This document shows, piece by piece, positions 50,687 through 58,688 of a stretch of 64,000 nucleotides of DNA. The translations under genes were made by a program, and so were the position numbers. This DNA is from SZUA-35 sp037969565 (GTDB lineage Bacteria; Actinomycetota; Acidimicrobiia; Acidimicrobiales; SZUA-35), in NCBI GenBank assembly GCA_037969565.1, contig JBBKXQ010000143.1:24833-88832 (forward strand). Direction: 5' to 3'. How positions within the stretch are numbered: position 1 is the first letter of the stretch; the number at the start of each line of letters is the position of its first letter. The notes beneath the pieces were generated by a model that worked only from the letters and a program-made list of their open reading frames with translations, was not told the DNA's origin and did no database searches.

Positions 50687-51393
50687 AAAACGATCTCGCA
50701 GCGGAGGCCGGTCGGATCGAGGTCGCCGCCCAAACGTGTTTCGGTCCCGGCTGCCACTCGAGCCGCAGTGATGGCCAACACGGCAGCGTCGATCAGGTCG
50801 ACCAGCGGCGCCACTCGACTCGAGCTCACGGCTTCGGTTTCGGTGTCGCCCAGATGTGCACGCAGGAGTTGAAGCCGAACCTGTCTTCCTGCGGATTTCG
50901 CTTTCGGATGTTCAAGAGGACGGCCACCGGCGAGCACGACGAAACCACACTCGGGATGAGCTTCGACCACCCGGGACTGGTCCGACGGCTGGATCAGTCG
51001 GTCGAGTTCACGAATCTTCGGCAGTAGATGCCACGCCTGCTTCGACAAGGCCTTTCCGCATCGCTCCCGGGACAGCTCGCAGGCTTGGCCATAGTCGGCG
51101 GCTTCGAGCGTCACCCGGAGCGGCGTCGGGAACACCGACGATCGGCGAGGTCCGAGTAGCGCTCTTGCGGCGACATCGGCGGGCCGGGGATGAGTGTTGA
51201 GAATGCCGATCGGCATGTCGATCGCCAGCGCCGCGAGCTCTCCGCTGCGAAGTTGGTGAACGAGGTCGCTCACGCTGTCGACCTTCTCGGTCGTCAGGTT
51301 CTGGAGCGTTCCTTCGACGAGTTGGGCTCGCACGACGGCCCATCCGCCGGGGCACCCGTCGACGCCGGCGACGTGCTCTCCACTTCTGCTCAT
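50683..51393 (-). CDS. DUF429 family protein (predicted RNase H-fold nuclease)
   Basis: A 236-residue protein with the DUF429 layout. VAGVDGCPGGWAVVRAQL supplies the first Asp, AALAIDMPIGIL the second, and SSVFPTPLRVTLEAADYGQA is the diagnostic strand-loop. VVEAHPECGF and LVDLIDAAVLAITAARV carry the last acidic residues. The family is predicted to be nucleases with an RNase H fold, but activity is unproven. It follows the PIG-L gene by 11 bases and is the third gene of the cofC operon. Confidence 0.85.
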   Translation of the reverse strand: MSRSGEHVAGVDGCPGGWAVVRAQLVEGTLQNLTTEKVDSVSDLVHQLRSGELAALAIDMPIGILNTHPRPADVAARALLGPRRSSVFPTPLRVTLEAADYGQACELSRERCGKALSKQAWHLLPKIRELDRLIQPSDQSRVVEAHPECGFVVLAGGRPLEHPKAKSAGRQVRLQLLRAHLGDTETEAVSSSRVAPLVDLIDAAVLAITAARVAAGTETRLGGDLDPTGLRCEIVF

Positions 51394-51404
51394 CGTCGCT
51401 CGGA

Positions 51405-52172
51405 TCAGAGGTCGTCGATCAGCTTGAAGACCTCGGCCATGTCGACGCCGCCGGCCCTTCCGGCCGCAGCCAACTTGCCGTCGACTCGGGCTCGAAAGGC
51501 ACTCAGCTCGCTGGAGTCCTTGGCCTTCATCGTTGATTCGAACTGACTCTGGTGGGCGAGGAGGGCGGCGTACTTCTGCTCGACGAAATCGGTGACGTCC
51601 TCCACGTGATCAGGCTCATCGGCCTCCCACAGCAGCAGCGAGTCGGGTCGATGGTGAGGCAGATTCTGCTCGGGAAAGAACTTCGGATCTCGGGCCGCCA
51701 CAATGCCATCGGTGGTGAGCCAGCCTGCGTTGCGGTGATCCGGGTGAAGTCGGTAACGCTTCCACGGATCGTGACCGAGGACGATCGTGGGTTGCAGCTT
51801 CCGAATCCAGAACGCAATCTCCCACCGCTGCCGAAGTGAAGCGTCGAGCTCTCCGTCGGGCCAGCCGAGAAACACCACCTCGCCGGTTGCCCCCAACGCT
51901 TGTGCTGCGGCCCGTTGTTCGTCTTGGCGAAGTGCAACCAGTTTGGCCGTGTCAGCATCGGGATCCCAGGTGCCCTTCGACCCATCGGTGCAGATCAACA
52001 CACTCACCTCGCAGCCGGCGGCTGCCCATTTGGCAAGCGTGCCGCCGCAGCCGAAATCCACGTCGTCGGGGTGGGCTCCGATGGCGAGGGCGCGGGCTGG
52101 AGTGGCGAGCTCTCGGCTGGTCACCTGGATGTTGACTGCAGCGGGTGTGAGCGGATTCTGAGCAGCGGTCAC
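51405..52172 (-). CDS. PIG-L family deacetylase
   Basis: A 255-residue zinc deacetylase. AIGAHPDDVDFGCGGTL (H34, D36, D37) is the family metal motif, and YRLHPDHRNAG gives the third His. Known members act on N-acetylglucosaminyl conjugates, including MshB and Mca in mycothiol metabolism. This one could be either or neither. Its GTG start overlaps the cofC stop as GTGA (52169-52172). It lacks a signal peptide. Confidence 0.88.
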   Translation of the reverse strand: MTAAQNPLTPAAVNIQVTSRELATPARALAIGAHPDDVDFGCGGTLAKWAAAGCEVSVLICTDGSKGTWDPDADTAKLVALRQDEQRAAAQALGATGEVVFLGWPDGELDASLRQRWEIAFWIRKLQPTIVLGHDPWKRYRLHPDHRNAGWLTTDGIVAARDPKFFPEQNLPHHRPDSLLLWEADEPDHVEDVTDFVEQKYAALLAHQSQFESTMKAKDSSELSAFRARVDGKLAAAGRAGGVDMAEVFKLIDDL

Positions 52173-52879
52173 GGAGCGACCTCCCCGGTCGTTGGTGTGG
52201 GCTTGATCTCGGCCCCGCCGGCGAGGCCGCGGATGCCGGTGGAATCGGATTGGAAGTCCGAGTCGAACACGGCGAGGTCATCGGGGACGTCGATGTCCCA
52301 ACCGAGTTCGGCGTGCGGCGCGAAACGGAATGGCAGATCGAGGCGGGCGGCCTCGGCTTCATGAGCGGCCGCCGACCCCGGCCCGTAGAGGAACCGGAAC
52401 CCGGTTCGAGTCGGGAGTGCCATCACGTTGCTGCCGTCGTTCCGTCGGTCGGGCACGAGGACCACACCACGGGCCGTCTCTTCGGTGGCGAGCCAGGAGA
52501 GATCCGTGGCCAGCGGGAGATCGGCGTGGGCCACGATCACGGTTTCGAATCCCTCGTCACCCAAGACGGTGACGCCATCGGTGATGGCCGCATTGAGACC
52601 GTTCGGCTCCCGCCAGATCACCGTCGAGCCGTGGGAACCGGCGAAGTCGGCCACTGCGTGATCGCCGCAGACCACGTAGGTCGAAAGACCATTCGCGGCC
52701 GAGATCACGGTTGCGGCCATTCGCCGAGCGAGTTCGGATCGTTGTTCCCGGGTGAGCGCCTCGCCCAACCGACCCTTGGCCAGGTCGAACGACTTGATCG
52801 GAATGAGTACTGCGGCGGCCACCCGGCGGAGGTTAGCCAGCGCAACTTCTCGTGCAGAGGTTTCCTGCTCGTCGCTCAT
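52169..52879 (-). CDS. cofC: 2-phospho-L-lactate/phosphoenolpyruvate guanylyltransferase (F420 synthesis)
   Basis: A 236-residue nucleotidyltransferase. VLIPIKSFDLAKGRLGEALT starts the fold. VIVAHADLPLATDLSWL carries metal-binding Asp. VVLVPDRRNDGSNVMALP and FRFLYGPGSAAAHEAEA match CofC/FbiD. In actinobacteria this enzyme uses phosphoenolpyruvate with GTP to start the side chain of coenzyme F420. It heads an operon with PIG-L and DUF429. Its ATG (52877-52879) overlaps the -10 box of the divergent gene. Confidence 0.9.
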   Translation of the reverse strand: MSDEQETSAREVALANLRRVAAAVLIPIKSFDLAKGRLGEALTREQRSELARRMAATVISAANGLSTYVVCGDHAVADFAGSHGSTVIWREPNGLNAAITDGVTVLGDEGFETVIVAHADLPLATDLSWLATEETARGVVLVPDRRNDGSNVMALPTRTGFRFLYGPGSAAAHEAEAARLDLPFRFAPHAELGWDIDVPDDLAVFDSDFQSDSTGIRGLAGGAEIKPTPTTGEVAP

Positions 52880-52884
52880 ACATT
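52879..52884 (+). promoter_or_regulatory. -10 box TACATT, leaderless, overlapping the cofC start codon
   Basis: TACATT is followed by six bases (GATTCG) and ATG 52891. Its first base is shared with the cofC start codon on the other strand. Confidence 0.6.
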
Positions 52885-52890
52885 GATTCG

Positions 52891-54483
52891 ATGGACGCTG
52901 GTCTGGCCCTCGGGCCCCGCTCGATCGAACGCCCTGCCGATGCCGGCTACACCTTCGTCGGAACTCTCGATTCACAGGAACCGAGCCGGGTCGACGGTGG
53001 CGGGCTCGTTCAACCCTTCAACGCACCGTGGTCCATCGACTGGCAGATTCGGGCCGAGGATCGTTGGTACTACCCGGCGAAGGAAACCACGGTCCGTCAG
53101 CACCGGAAGGGCGCCGGCGCCGTTCTTGAAACAGCGGTTCGCATCCCGTCGGGCGATGCCATCCAGCGCGTCTACGCAGTCAATGCCGTCGGCGGCGACG
53201 CCACGGTGATCGAGATCGAGAACGACTCGCCGGTTCCCGTGGCCTTGGCGATGAGCATCCGGCCCTACAGCACCGATGGCGCCGCCTCATCCATCGGACT
53301 TCGGATCTACGACGATCGTGTCACCGTCGGTGAACGCACCGCGCTCCTCCTTCCGAAGCGGGCCTCGGAATGGGCGGCGATGGAGGCAGACGACGTGCTG
53401 GCTTGGCTCGAAGCCGGCCGGACCCTCAACGGCAGCGACGCCGCCGACGGTCATGGTGCAACCGCAACCGTCGTGTTCCCTCTGGCCCATCGGGCCACGC
53501 TTCGATTTGTGGTGCCGGGGCCGACCGCCCCGTCGCAACTCGGTCCGCTGCCCGACGCCGACGCGGTCGCCAGGGGCTGGTCGGCAGTGATCGATGCCGG
53601 CGGTCGATTCTCCTTTCCCGATCCAGGCATCACGCAACAAGCGATGGCGGCCCGGGCCCGACTGCTGGCCGAAACCCACGACCTGCCGGCGCGTATCTCC
53701 GAACTCCGGCCGGGATCGGGTCGAATTCTCGAGGCCCTCGCACTGTCGGGAGCGGTGGGCGAGATCATGGGATCGCTGGGAGCGCTTGCGGGCACCTTCC
53801 CCACCAAGCTCCCGGGCTCGGCCGCCGATGCTTCCTCGATCATCTCCGGTGTTGGTCGGGCCGCCCGACTCGTCGACGACGAAGCTGTCGCCGAGGCACT
53901 GCTCGAGCCAGTGGCTCAGCTCACGTATCTGGTCGAGAAAGTCAAGGACCCGGTCTCGACCAACGAAGCGTTGTTGGGTTTGTGTCGCTTGTTGGTTGCG
54001 GCCGGACAGTCGGATACCGCTCGAGATCTCCTTCCCCGGGTCACCGACCTCTCCTCGGGTCCCGACATTCCTCGAGATCTCGAAGCGTTGTCGAAGTTGG
54101 CCGAGCAAGCCGGACCGGCCGGAAGTTGGGGGAGCGACGACGTCGTGCGAGCCGCACAATTCTGGCTCGGAGCCCGGCGACTCGTGATCGGTGGCGATCC
54201 GGTGCACCTCCAGCTGCTGCCACAATTCCCCACGGCGTGGATGGGCGGTGAGGTCGAGGTTCACAACGCAGCCACCACCCACGGCATCGTCTCGTTCGCC
54301 ATTCGTTGGCATGGGGCTCGCCCCGCGCTCCTCTGGGATCTTCGGTCCGACGACTCTGTGGAGATTCGTTGCCCCGGGCTCGATCCAGACTGGTCGACCA
54401 CCGAGCCGAGCGGCGATGTGCTTCTGGCCGGCACCCCCCATGGACTGGCGCCGATCCCGGCCGAGGGCGAAAGCTTCGCCTGA
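52891..54483 (+). CDS. large uncharacterised actinobacterial protein, possibly glycoside-hydrolase-like
   Basis: A 530-residue soluble protein. The first 180 residues look like a beta-sandwich (TLDSQEPSRVDGGGLVQPFNAPWSIDW, ATVIEIENDSPVPVALAMSIRPY). A helical middle follows (about 240-460), then a short C-terminal beta part (VHLQLLPQFPTAWMGGEVEVHN, GIVSFAIRWHGARPALLWDL). This arrangement recalls six-hairpin glycosidases with a supersandwich N-terminus, but I see no clear catalytic Glu/Asp pair. No signal peptide is present. I chose ATG 52891 from the leaderless box. Function is unknown. Confidence 0.65.
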   Translation: MDAGLALGPRSIERPADAGYTFVGTLDSQEPSRVDGGGLVQPFNAPWSIDWQIRAEDRWYYPAKETTVRQHRKGAGAVLETAVRIPSGDAIQRVYAVNAVGGDATVIEIENDSPVPVALAMSIRPYSTDGAASSIGLRIYDDRVTVGERTALLLPKRASEWAAMEADDVLAWLEAGRTLNGSDAADGHGATATVVFPLAHRATLRFVVPGPTAPSQLGPLPDADAVARGWSAVIDAGGRFSFPDPGITQQAMAARARLLAETHDLPARISELRPGSGRILEALALSGAVGEIMGSLGALAGTFPTKLPGSAADASSIISGVGRAARLVDDEAVAEALLEPVAQLTYLVEKVKDPVSTNEALLGLCRLLVAAGQSDTARDLLPRVTDLSSGPDIPRDLEALSKLAEQAGPAGSWGSDDVVRAAQFWLGARRLVIGGDPVHLQLLPQFPTAWMGGEVEVHNAATTHGIVSFAIRWHGARPALLWDLRSDDSVEIRCPGLDPDWSTTEPSGDVLLAGTPHGLAPIPAEGESFA

Positions 54484-54649
54484 ACCCTCGAGCAAGCGAT
54501 CAGCACCCCCCTCGGCAATGACGAGTTCGTGGTGTTCTACCGGCCCACCATGGAGGCCGAGTCCGGCCGGTTGTGGCGGCCATCGCGGTGGATTCGCGGA
54601 AACTCGTGCCCGAGGTGGCGGATACCTGACCGCAGCAACGGCCAGGCGA

Positions 54650-54655
54650 TACCGT
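54650..54655 (+). promoter_or_regulatory. -10 box TACCGT, leaderless rnhB
   Basis: TACCGT is followed by six bases (TCCTGC) and ATG 54662. The 178 bases between the previous stop and this ATG hold no convincing gene. Confidence 0.55.
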
Positions 54656-54661
54656 TCCTGC

Positions 54662-55378
54662 ATGCCTGTTGGCTCGGTTCCCAAACTGCGCAAAGCGCTG
54701 AAGTCGACGTCGCCCGGGTTGACGGTCGAACGGTCGATGTGGGCGGCAGGGGCGGTCAACGTCGTTGGCATCGACGAAGTCGGGCGGGGAGCCTGGGCCG
54801 GTCCGCTCACGCTGGGGGCCGTGGTCGTGCCCAAGGATCGACGGCTCTACAAGCTTCGAGACTCGAAGATGCTCACGGAGAGCGAGCGTGAATCGTTGTT
54901 CGATCGTGTGACCGATTGGGCCGAAGCGTGGGCCGTCGGCCATGCCACCCATCAGGAATGCGACACCCTCGGAATGTCGGCGGCCCAGCGGCTGGCCGCG
55001 CAACGGGCGATCGAGAGTCTGGGTGTGCCCGTCCACGGGGTGATCTTGGATGGTAAGTGGGATTTCGTCGGTCATCCGAACACCGAGAAGCTGGTGCGAG
55101 CCGACTCGAAGTGCCTTTCGGTTGCGGCCGCATCCATCATCGCCAAGGTCACTCGGGATCGGATGATGCGGGCCGACGCCGAAGCCTTCCCCGGCTTCGA
55201 CTTCGAATTCAACAAGGGGTATCCATGTCCTCGCCACAAAACGGCGATCCAGGCCTACGGGCCGACGTCGATCCATCGCCGGAGTTGGGTGTTCATGGAC
55301 CACCTGCCGTGGTTGGGTGTGCCTCGCACGATGCCGGTCGGCTCGGCCCAGATTCCGGGGCAGGCCAACCTCTTCTGA
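54662..55378 (+). CDS. rnhB: ribonuclease HII
   Basis: A 238-residue RNase HII that cuts RNA, including single ribonucleotides, in RNA-DNA hybrids. VVGIDEVGRGAWAGPL (D38, E39), VHGVILDGKWDF and VRADSKCLSVAAASIIAKVTRD carry the acidic active site. FDFEFNKGYPCPRHKTAIQAYGPTSIHRRSW is the conserved C-terminal part. I chose ATG 54662 from the -10 spacing and the family start. The N-terminal 33 residues are an extra basic extension. Confidence 0.94.
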   Translation: MPVGSVPKLRKALKSTSPGLTVERSMWAAGAVNVVGIDEVGRGAWAGPLTLGAVVVPKDRRLYKLRDSKMLTESERESLFDRVTDWAEAWAVGHATHQECDTLGMSAAQRLAAQRAIESLGVPVHGVILDGKWDFVGHPNTEKLVRADSKCLSVAAASIIAKVTRDRMMRADAEAFPGFDFEFNKGYPCPRHKTAIQAYGPTSIHRRSWVFMDHLPWLGVPRTMPVGSAQIPGQANLF

Positions 55379-55440
55379 TGACGGGCTCGACCCGCCCCCG
55401 CCAAACCGAGGGGTGCGGCCAGGACCACGCCCGCTGCTCG

Positions 55441-55446
55441 TAGGGT
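55441..55446 (+). promoter_or_regulatory. -10 box TAGGGT, leaderless lipoprotein gene
   Basis: TAGGGT is followed by six bases and GTG 55453. A second GTG at 55450 would be only three bases away, so 55453 is preferred. Confidence 0.5.
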
Positions 55447-55452
55447 CTTGTG

Positions 55453-56160
55453 GTGCGTCCGTCATTTCGCCCTCGGCTTGTTCTGGTCGGGCTCGCAGCC
55501 ACCATCGCCATTTCGGCCTGTGGCTCCGACGCCTCATCCGAAGAGGCTTTCTGTGCCGACGCAAAGGCTTTTCAGACTCACCAACGCCAACTCGAACTCG
55601 TCCTCTTCGATCCTGATCAGACCAAGTCGTTCTTCCAGGACTCCGTTGTCCGCATCTCCGCCCTCGCCGACGAGGCGCCTCCCACCGTGAGTGCGGATGT
55701 CTCGACCGTGCGTGATGGCTTCATCGCTCTCGACGACGCGTTGGCTGAGGTCGACTACAACGTCTTGCTCGCCGGTGGTGAGGCGTTCGAAACGTCCGAG
55801 ACTGATGCCGCTTCGGACCGGATCAACGAGTTTCTGGCCGCCGCCTGTCGGACCGATGACGACCCGATCACGGGATTCGGAGACGATCCCTTGGCCCCCG
55901 CAGTCCTGTCGCCGGCAGAGATTCGGTCGTTGCAGGCGCAGGTCGATGATGAGAATTCTGAGCTCAGCCAACTCATGACCGTGCAGTTGGCCGACGAATT
56001 CGGACTCACCGAGATCGAGGCGAAGTGCCTCGTCGACGAACTCGACGTCAGTCTGATTGCGGCAATCGCGGGCGGTGATGCCGTCACGACCGAAGCCTCG
56101 GATCGATTCGTGGAAGCGCTGGGAGCCTGTGGGCTCGACGTTGGGAGTCTTGGATCATGA
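55453..56160 (+). CDS. lipoprotein of unknown function
   Basis: A 235-residue protein with a basic start, a hydrophobic stretch (LVLVGLAATIAISAC) and a lipobox that lipidates the Cys at about residue 23. The mature part is acidic and helical (FQTHQRQLELVLFDPDQTKSFFQ), with scattered cysteines (AFCADA, AAACRTDD, AKCLVDE, GACGLD) that could form disulfides. It resembles uncharacterised actinobacterial lipoproteins. The stop overlaps the next start as ATGA (56157-56160). Confidence 0.72.
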   Translation: MRPSFRPRLVLVGLAATIAISACGSDASSEEAFCADAKAFQTHQRQLELVLFDPDQTKSFFQDSVVRISALADEAPPTVSADVSTVRDGFIALDDALAEVDYNVLLAGGEAFETSETDAASDRINEFLAAACRTDDDPITGFGDDPLAPAVLSPAEIRSLQAQVDDENSELSQLMTVQLADEFGLTEIEAKCLVDELDVSLIAAIAGGDAVTTEASDRFVEALGACGLDVGSLGS

Positions 56161-56606
56161 GTGGAGTTCGGGCCGGGAAATTCGGATGGGCCTCGGCCTT
56201 GGCCGGTTGGACGGTTTTCGTCTGGATCAATCGCGTTCGAAACGTCTTCGCCGATGACGACCTCACCGGTTTCGGGCTCGCCTGGCGGTTGGCCGTGGCC
56301 GTTTGGTTTGTCACGGTCGCCGGTCTCATCGTGGTCGGACTCCTCCTCGGTCGGACTCGCCCGGCTCATCGCGTTGGAGCACAGTGGGCAACCAAGATCC
56401 TCGCGGTTGCCGGTTCTGCCTGGTGGTCGATCCGAGGCGGGCAGATACTTCTCGGCGATTGGGACGTCAGCTTCAAGGTGGTGCACTCGGTGCTCGCTTT
56501 GGTCACCATCGGCCTGAGTGTGATGGCGCTGCTCGCACTAGGATCCGCTCCGCTATGGGTGAACCAGTCAGTGTCGTCGAGAAGCCGTCGTCCAACCACG
56601 GAGTGA
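56157..56606 (+). CDS. small membrane protein, three helices
   Basis: A 149-residue protein with hydrophobic segments at about 11-25, 44-65 and 80-130, a GRTRPAHR loop and a basic tail. The ATG overlaps the preceding lipoprotein stop by four bases, so the two are likely coupled. I do not recognise the family. Its last 52 bases overlap the start of the next gene in another frame. Confidence 0.65.
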   Translation: MSGVRAGKFGWASALAGWTVFVWINRVRNVFADDDLTGFGLAWRLAVAVWFVTVAGLIVVGLLLGRTRPAHRVGAQWATKILAVAGSAWWSIRGGQILLGDWDVSFKVVHSVLALVTIGLSVMALLALGSAPLWVNQSVSSRSRRPTTE

Positions 56607-56878
56607 TCCGGTTCGATACGAACCGTTCGTTCACGGGAATGGGCCATGAGCGTTACCACTTCGGTGATGTCATCACCGAACGTCGCCCGTCCGACGTGCT
56701 GGCCGAAGCGCTGCTCGAAACCGGCAAGGTCGAAAAGTTGCACATCTATGCCCAGACGATCACGGTCACGCTGAACCAGGGTGCGTCGTCAGATGGTCTC
56801 AAAGAGATCATCGAGAACATCTACGTCTATTACAAACCGGGCGTGGAAATTCCCGACGAAGCCAACTTCAGTTCATAA
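56555..56878 (+). CDS. small conserved protein of unknown function
   Basis: A 107-residue soluble protein. RFDTNRSFTGMGHERYHFGDVITERRPSDVLAEALLETGKVEKLHIYAQTITVTLNQGAS runs as a compact alpha/beta fold, with LKEIIENIYVYYKPGVEIP at the end. The pattern faintly recalls the Nfu N-terminal domain, but no Cys pair for iron-sulfur binding is present. It starts inside the end of the upstream membrane protein gene. The role is unknown. Confidence 0.7.
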   Translation: MGEPVSVVEKPSSNHGVIRFDTNRSFTGMGHERYHFGDVITERRPSDVLAEALLETGKVEKLHIYAQTITVTLNQGASSDGLKEIIENIYVYYKPGVEIPDEANFSS

Positions 56879-56895
56879 CGGCTCAGCCGGTTGCT

Positions 56896-57918
56896 GTGGT
56901 GCTCATTTCCCGATCGGCCCCAGCCCGAGTCGGAATACTCGGGAATCCGTCTGATGGTTATGGGGGCAAGACCCTCGGCCTTGCCGTGCCGGCGTTCTCG
57001 GCGACCGTCGAACTCGTTTCCGACGATGGCGTCGAAAGCCCTGCCACCGGCATCGAGATCATCCCGTCGGCCGCCGACCATTCTCGTTGGAGTTCGGCCC
57101 AGGATTTGACCGATCGGATCGACCGCGTCGGTTATGGCACCGGCCCTCAGCTCCTTGCGGCCACCGTGCGCACGTTCATCGATGTTGCCGATTCTCTCGA
57201 GGTTGCCCGCCCCGAGGGCTTCCGTCTGAGCTACCGAAGCACGATTCCCCGGCAAGTCGGCCTGGCCGGATCTTCGGCCATCGTCGTGGCTGCCCTCGGT
57301 TGCCTGTGCGAATTCTCCGGTGTCGAGATCCCCGATCATTTGCTTCCATCGGTGGCCCTGCGCGTGGAAACCGAACAGTTGGGGATCGCGGCCGGGCTAC
57401 AAGATCGAGTGGTGCAGGTCTACGGCGGACTTGTTGCCATGGACTTCAGCCATCTCGAGATCGACCCCCGTTTCGGAGTTTCTCATGGCTCCTACGAGCG
57501 GCTGGACCCCGCCGGGCTACCCCCACTTTTCCTGGCCTACCGCGAGGATGCCGCCGAGCCGAGTGGGAAATACCACGGCTACCTGAGGGCACGATTCGAC
57601 GCCGGCGACGTGGCGGTCCGGGGAACGATGCATGCACTGGCGGCCCTGGCCGCCGAGGGGCGAGCTGCGCTGCATTGGGGTACGGGCGAACGAATCGCGG
57701 ATCTGATCGCCGACAACATGGAACTTCGCCGGGGTCTCGGACCGATGCCGGCCCCGCAGCTGGCGCTTGTCGACCTGGCCGAGTCGCTCGAGGCTCCTGC
57801 CACGTTCACCGGTTCGGGAGGCGCCGTGGTCGGAGTGCATCGGGATTCGGCACACTTCCAACAGTTGCGGGCGGCCTTCGAGAGCATCGGAGCCTCGGTC
57901 ATCGATCTTTCGGTCTGA
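56896..57918 (+). CDS. GHMP-family kinase, glucuronokinase/mevalonate kinase-like
   Basis: A 340-residue GHMP kinase. ARVGILGNPSDGYGGKTLGLAV near the start binds substrate, IPRQVGLAGSSAIVVAAL (117-134) is the ATP-binding motif 2, and FTGSGGAVVGV is motif 3. The GNPSDGYGG start is closest to sugar-acid or sugar kinases such as glucuronokinase, which form sugar 1-phosphates. The exact substrate is unclear. GTG 56896 and GTG 56899 are both possible starts. Confidence 0.82.
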   Translation: MVLISRSAPARVGILGNPSDGYGGKTLGLAVPAFSATVELVSDDGVESPATGIEIIPSAADHSRWSSAQDLTDRIDRVGYGTGPQLLAATVRTFIDVADSLEVARPEGFRLSYRSTIPRQVGLAGSSAIVVAALGCLCEFSGVEIPDHLLPSVALRVETEQLGIAAGLQDRVVQVYGGLVAMDFSHLEIDPRFGVSHGSYERLDPAGLPPLFLAYREDAAEPSGKYHGYLRARFDAGDVAVRGTMHALAALAAEGRAALHWGTGERIADLIADNMELRRGLGPMPAPQLALVDLAESLEAPATFTGSGGAVVGVHRDSAHFQQLRAAFESIGASVIDLSV

Positions 57919-57950
57919 CCGAGCGAGTTGCCAAAAGCGAACAAGTGTTC

Positions 57951-57956
57951 GATACT
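57951..57956 (+). promoter_or_regulatory. -10 box GATACT before imuA'
   Basis: GATACT is followed by six bases (GGACCC) and ATG 57963. I see no LexA-type inverted repeat in this short gap. Confidence 0.45.
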
Positions 57957-57962
57957 GGACCC

Positions 57963-58688
57963 ATGGCGGAACTGGCTCTGGAAACGCCGGTGCTCAGGCG
58001 ACCCGCACTGAGTGCCGAGATCAGGCAACGTATTCAACCCGTCACGTTGTCGGGTCAAAAAGTGCTGCCGGTTCCCGAGATCTTGCAACCGCTCTTCCCC
58101 TGGAGTGGGGTGCAGCGGGGAACCAGCCTGGGTGTGTCCGGCCATGGGAGTTGGGCGTTGGCCATGGCGATCCTGGCCGATGCATTGGGCGCTGAGGGTT
58201 GGCTCGCCGTGGTTGGCGCCCCAAACCTGGGTTTGGCGGCTGCCGCCGAGTTCGGTGTTCGTCTCGACCGAGTGCTCGTTGTCGAAACGCCCAGTGCCGC
58301 CCAATGGCCAACGGTTGTTGCCTCATTGCTCGAAGCCGTCGATGTGGTGGCAATCGCCCCGGTGGGCCGGGTCGGACCTCGTGACGGCCGTCGTCTCAGC
58401 GCCCGAGCTCGGGAGCAGGAATCGGTGCTGCTGCACCTCGACGGTGCTCGCACCTGGCCAACGGTGGTTGATGTCAATCTGACAACCACCGTTGATGGGT
58501 GGGAAGGGCTCGGGGACGGTCATGGTCATCTCCGCTCGCGGAAGGTCACCGTGGAATCGACCGGACGGCGATCGGCGGCACGATCGGCCACCGTGTCGGT
58601 GTTGCTCCCCGGACCCGACGGTCGGCTCGCTCCGGTCGTGAGTCCGGCCGAACATCACCACTCCACACTCGAGATCGTTCGGATCTGA
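57963..58688 (+). CDS. imuA': ImuA'-like RecA-fold mutasome protein
   Basis: A 241-residue protein with a RecA-like core but no proper Walker A: the P-loop region reads SGHGSWALAMAILADALG. EGWLAVVGAPNLGLAAAAEFGV and LDRVLVVETPSAAQWPTVVASL match the mycobacterial ImuA' pattern. ImuA' works with ImuB and the polymerase DnaE2 in error-prone repair after DNA damage. Its stop overlaps the imuB start as TGATG (58686-58690). Assignment rests on this pairing as well as on sequence. Confidence 0.8.
   Translation: MAELALETPVLRRPALSAEIRQRIQPVTLSGQKVLPVPEILQPLFPWSGVQRGTSLGVSGHGSWALAMAILADALGAEGWLAVVGAPNLGLAAAAEFGVRLDRVLVVETPSAAQWPTVVASLLEAVDVVAIAPVGRVGPRDGRRLSARAREQESVLLHLDGARTWPTVVDVNLTTTVDGWEGLGDGHGHLRSRKVTVESTGRRSAARSATVSVLLPGPDGRLAPVVSPAEHHHSTLEIVRI

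Noticed and set aside
54484..54649. A small gene between the 530-residue protein and rnhB
   Set aside because: No frame has a good start, sensible composition or a family pattern. I see only the rnhB -10 box here.
53287..54834. A 515-codon minus-strand frame over the large uncharacterised gene
   Set aside because: High-GC coding DNA often leaves the opposite strand open. The composition is Arg/Gly-rich and matches no fold.
56881..56896. Hairpin AACGGCTCAGCCGGTT as a terminator before the GHMP kinase
   Set aside because: The stem is short with a bulge, has no T-run, and the kinase start follows at once, so it is probably incidental.
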